The notes beneath the pieces are model-generated. The model ran no database searches, was not told where the DNA came from, and saw nothing but the letters and a program-made list of their open reading frames with translations. Of a DNA stretch of 64,000 nucleotides, positions 62,972-64,000 are shown piece by piece (within the stretch, counting starts at the first letter, position 1; each line of letters opens with the position of its first letter). Source of the stretch: Rhodocyclaceae bacterium (lineage in GTDB: Bacteria; Pseudomonadota; Gammaproteobacteria; Burkholderiales; Rhodocyclaceae). The DNA lies in NCBI GenBank assembly GCA_030824275.1, contig JAVBXY010000010.1:1-64000 (forward strand), written 5' to 3'. A program made the translations under genes and the position numbers.

Positions 62972-63002
62972 GCTGTTACAAATCCCGATCTGGGCTAGCC
63001 CT

Positions 63003-63016
63003 TTGATCTGTGTCAA
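63003..63016 (+). promoter_or_regulatory. FNR/Dnr-type box between fnr and hemN
   Basis: TTGATCTGTGTCAA, again of TTGAT-N4-GTCAA form. A -10-like CATCCT (63039-63044) would place it at about -41.5 for hemN; it also lies 32 nt upstream of the fnr start. Confidence 0.75.
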
Positions 63017-63106
63017 CCACGTTACCAGATACTTGCGGCATCCTGCAACCTCGCGAGAGAGTGTGACCTCGACTGCTGCTCCGGAGACCCGGAAACATCC
63101 CTACAA

Positions 63107-64000
63107 ATGGACGACCAGGAACTGATTTTCGACCCGCAGGTGATTCGCCGTTTCGATGTAAACGGGCCACGATACACCTCATATCCGACTGCCGACCGGT
63201 TCGTCGAGGCTTTTGGCGCCGACGACTACAAGCGCTGGCTCGGTCAGCGGACGGTGGGAGGGATCAGTCGTCCGCTTTCATTATACTTCCACATCCCTTT
63301 CTGCAATACGATCTGCTACTACTGCGCCTGCAACAAAATCATCACGAAAGATCATGGGCGCTCGGCCAAGTACATCAAGTATCTCGGCAAGGAAATGGCG
63401 CTACAGGCGGAGGCGCTGGACGGCAGTCACGACGTGGTGCAACTGCATTGGGGCGGTGGTACGCCGACCTTTCTCTCGCACGACGAGATGCGTCGCCTGA
63501 TGGATCTGACGCGCCAGCATTTCCGTCTGTTGCCCGGCGGTGAGTATTCCATCGAAGTGGACCCGCGCAAGGTGGACCGCGAGACCGTCAAGCTGCTCGG
63601 CGAGCTTGGCTTCAACCGCATGAGCGTCGGCGTGCAGGATGTCTCCCCGGATGTGCAGCAGGCCGTCAATCGTATCCAGACCATCGATGAAACCCGGCTG
63701 GTGATCGACTCGGCCCGCGAGTTCGGTTTCAAGTCCGTATCTGTGGACCTCATCTACGGCCTGCCCAAGCAGAACGTGATCAGTTTCAACCACACGCTGG
63801 ACGAGGTCATCAAGATGGGCCCGGACCGGCTGTCCATCTATAACTACGCTCACCTGCCCAATCTCGCCAAGCCCCAGCGCCGTATCAATGAAGCCGATCT
63901 GCCGACGCCGGACGCACGGCTCCAGATTCTGCAACTGGCGATCCGCCGGCTGACCGAGGCCGGCTACGTCTTCATCGGCATGGACCACTTTGCCAGGCCC
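63107..64000 (+). CDS. hemN: Oxygen-independent coproporphyrinogen III oxidase (3' end outside window)
   Basis: A radical-SAM enzyme of anaerobic heme synthesis. 298 residues are present from ATG 63107 and the frame runs open to the window end. Signatures: NGPRYTSYPTADRF near the start, YFHIPFCNTICYYCACNKI (C-x3-C-x2-C), WGGGTPTFL, SIEVDPRKV, SVGVQDVSPDVQQAVNRIQ and DLIYGLPKQN. It is needed when oxygen is low, matching the FNR-type site in front. It is divergent from fnr. Confidence 0.96.
   Translation, partial: MDDQELIFDPQVIRRFDVNGPRYTSYPTADRFVEAFGADDYKRWLGQRTVGGISRPLSLYFHIPFCNTICYYCACNKIITKDHGRSAKYIKYLGKEMALQAEALDGSHDVVQLHWGGGTPTFLSHDEMRRLMDLTRQHFRLLPGGEYSIEVDPRKVDRETVKLLGELGFNRMSVGVQDVSPDVQQAVNRIQTIDETRLVIDSAREFGFKSVSVDLIYGLPKQNVISFNHTLDEVIKMGPDRLSIYNYAHLPNLAKPQRRINEADLPTPDARLQILQLAIRRLTEAGYVFIGMDHFARP

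Overview
The window is a 64 kb chromosomal segment of a GC-rich Gram-negative bacterium, most probably a betaproteobacterium of the Rhodocyclales type. This is inferred from gene order and protein style: queG-tsaE-amiC, ribF-ileS-lspA-fkpB-ispH, a class I PHA synthase, a cbb3 oxidase with CcoG/H/I/S, NnrS, and Dnr- and FNR-type regulators. I could not run a taxonomic search. No phage, insertion sequence, CRISPR array or clear pseudogene was found.

Layout. Positions 1-332 hold the 3' end of a 5S rRNA gene with its terminator and a tRNA-Arg. Positions 333-24428 are mostly housekeeping: a ugpB-ugpQ pair, alaS, an EAL/HDOD signalling protein, algC, heptosyltransferase II, ilvE, nudJ, mnmA, HU, a rhodanese, queG/tsaE/amiC and the ribF-ileS-lspA-fkpB-ispH operon. 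Positions 24432-32062 (minus strand) are a type IV pilus minor-pilin operon, fimT-pilV-pilW-pilX-pilY1-pilE, lower in GC than its surroundings. Positions 32198-43758 (minus) are an MSHA-type pseudopilin cluster, mshC-D-O-P followed by two tandem giant MshQ-like proteins. A tRNA-Thr follows. Positions 44010-64000 are a respiratory and micro-oxic region: a short-chain dehydrogenase, ccoI-ccoS, ccoNOQP, ccoG-ccoH, hemerythrins, a universal stress protein, phaC, a soluble chemoreceptor-like protein coupled to a diiron metallo-beta-lactamase-fold protein, a hemerythrin/DUF2249/membrane-protein operon, a Dnr-like regulator, nnrS, sirB2, FNR and hemN (cut by the window end).

How it fits together. 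Four sites of the form TTGAT-N4-GTCAA lie in front of ccoN, between uspA and phaC, in front of the second hemerythrin operon and between fnr and hemN. FNR (with its four cluster cysteines) and the Dnr-like protein both carry the E-x2-S-R recognition pattern for such sites, so the right third reads as one low-oxygen / nitric-oxide regulon.

The most unusual signal is a short dispersed repeat of about 24 bp with core GTCGGCGCTGGCGATACGG. At least eleven convincing copies, plus one ambiguous copy, occur in both orientations. They lie inside essential genes, where sense copies are always read as K-V-G-A-G-D-T-A, and just after the stop codons of the msh genes. The repeat was not found inside the low-GC pilus operon. 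It may be a mini-element, an uptake or recombination signal, or a protein-binding site; I know of no described family that matches it.
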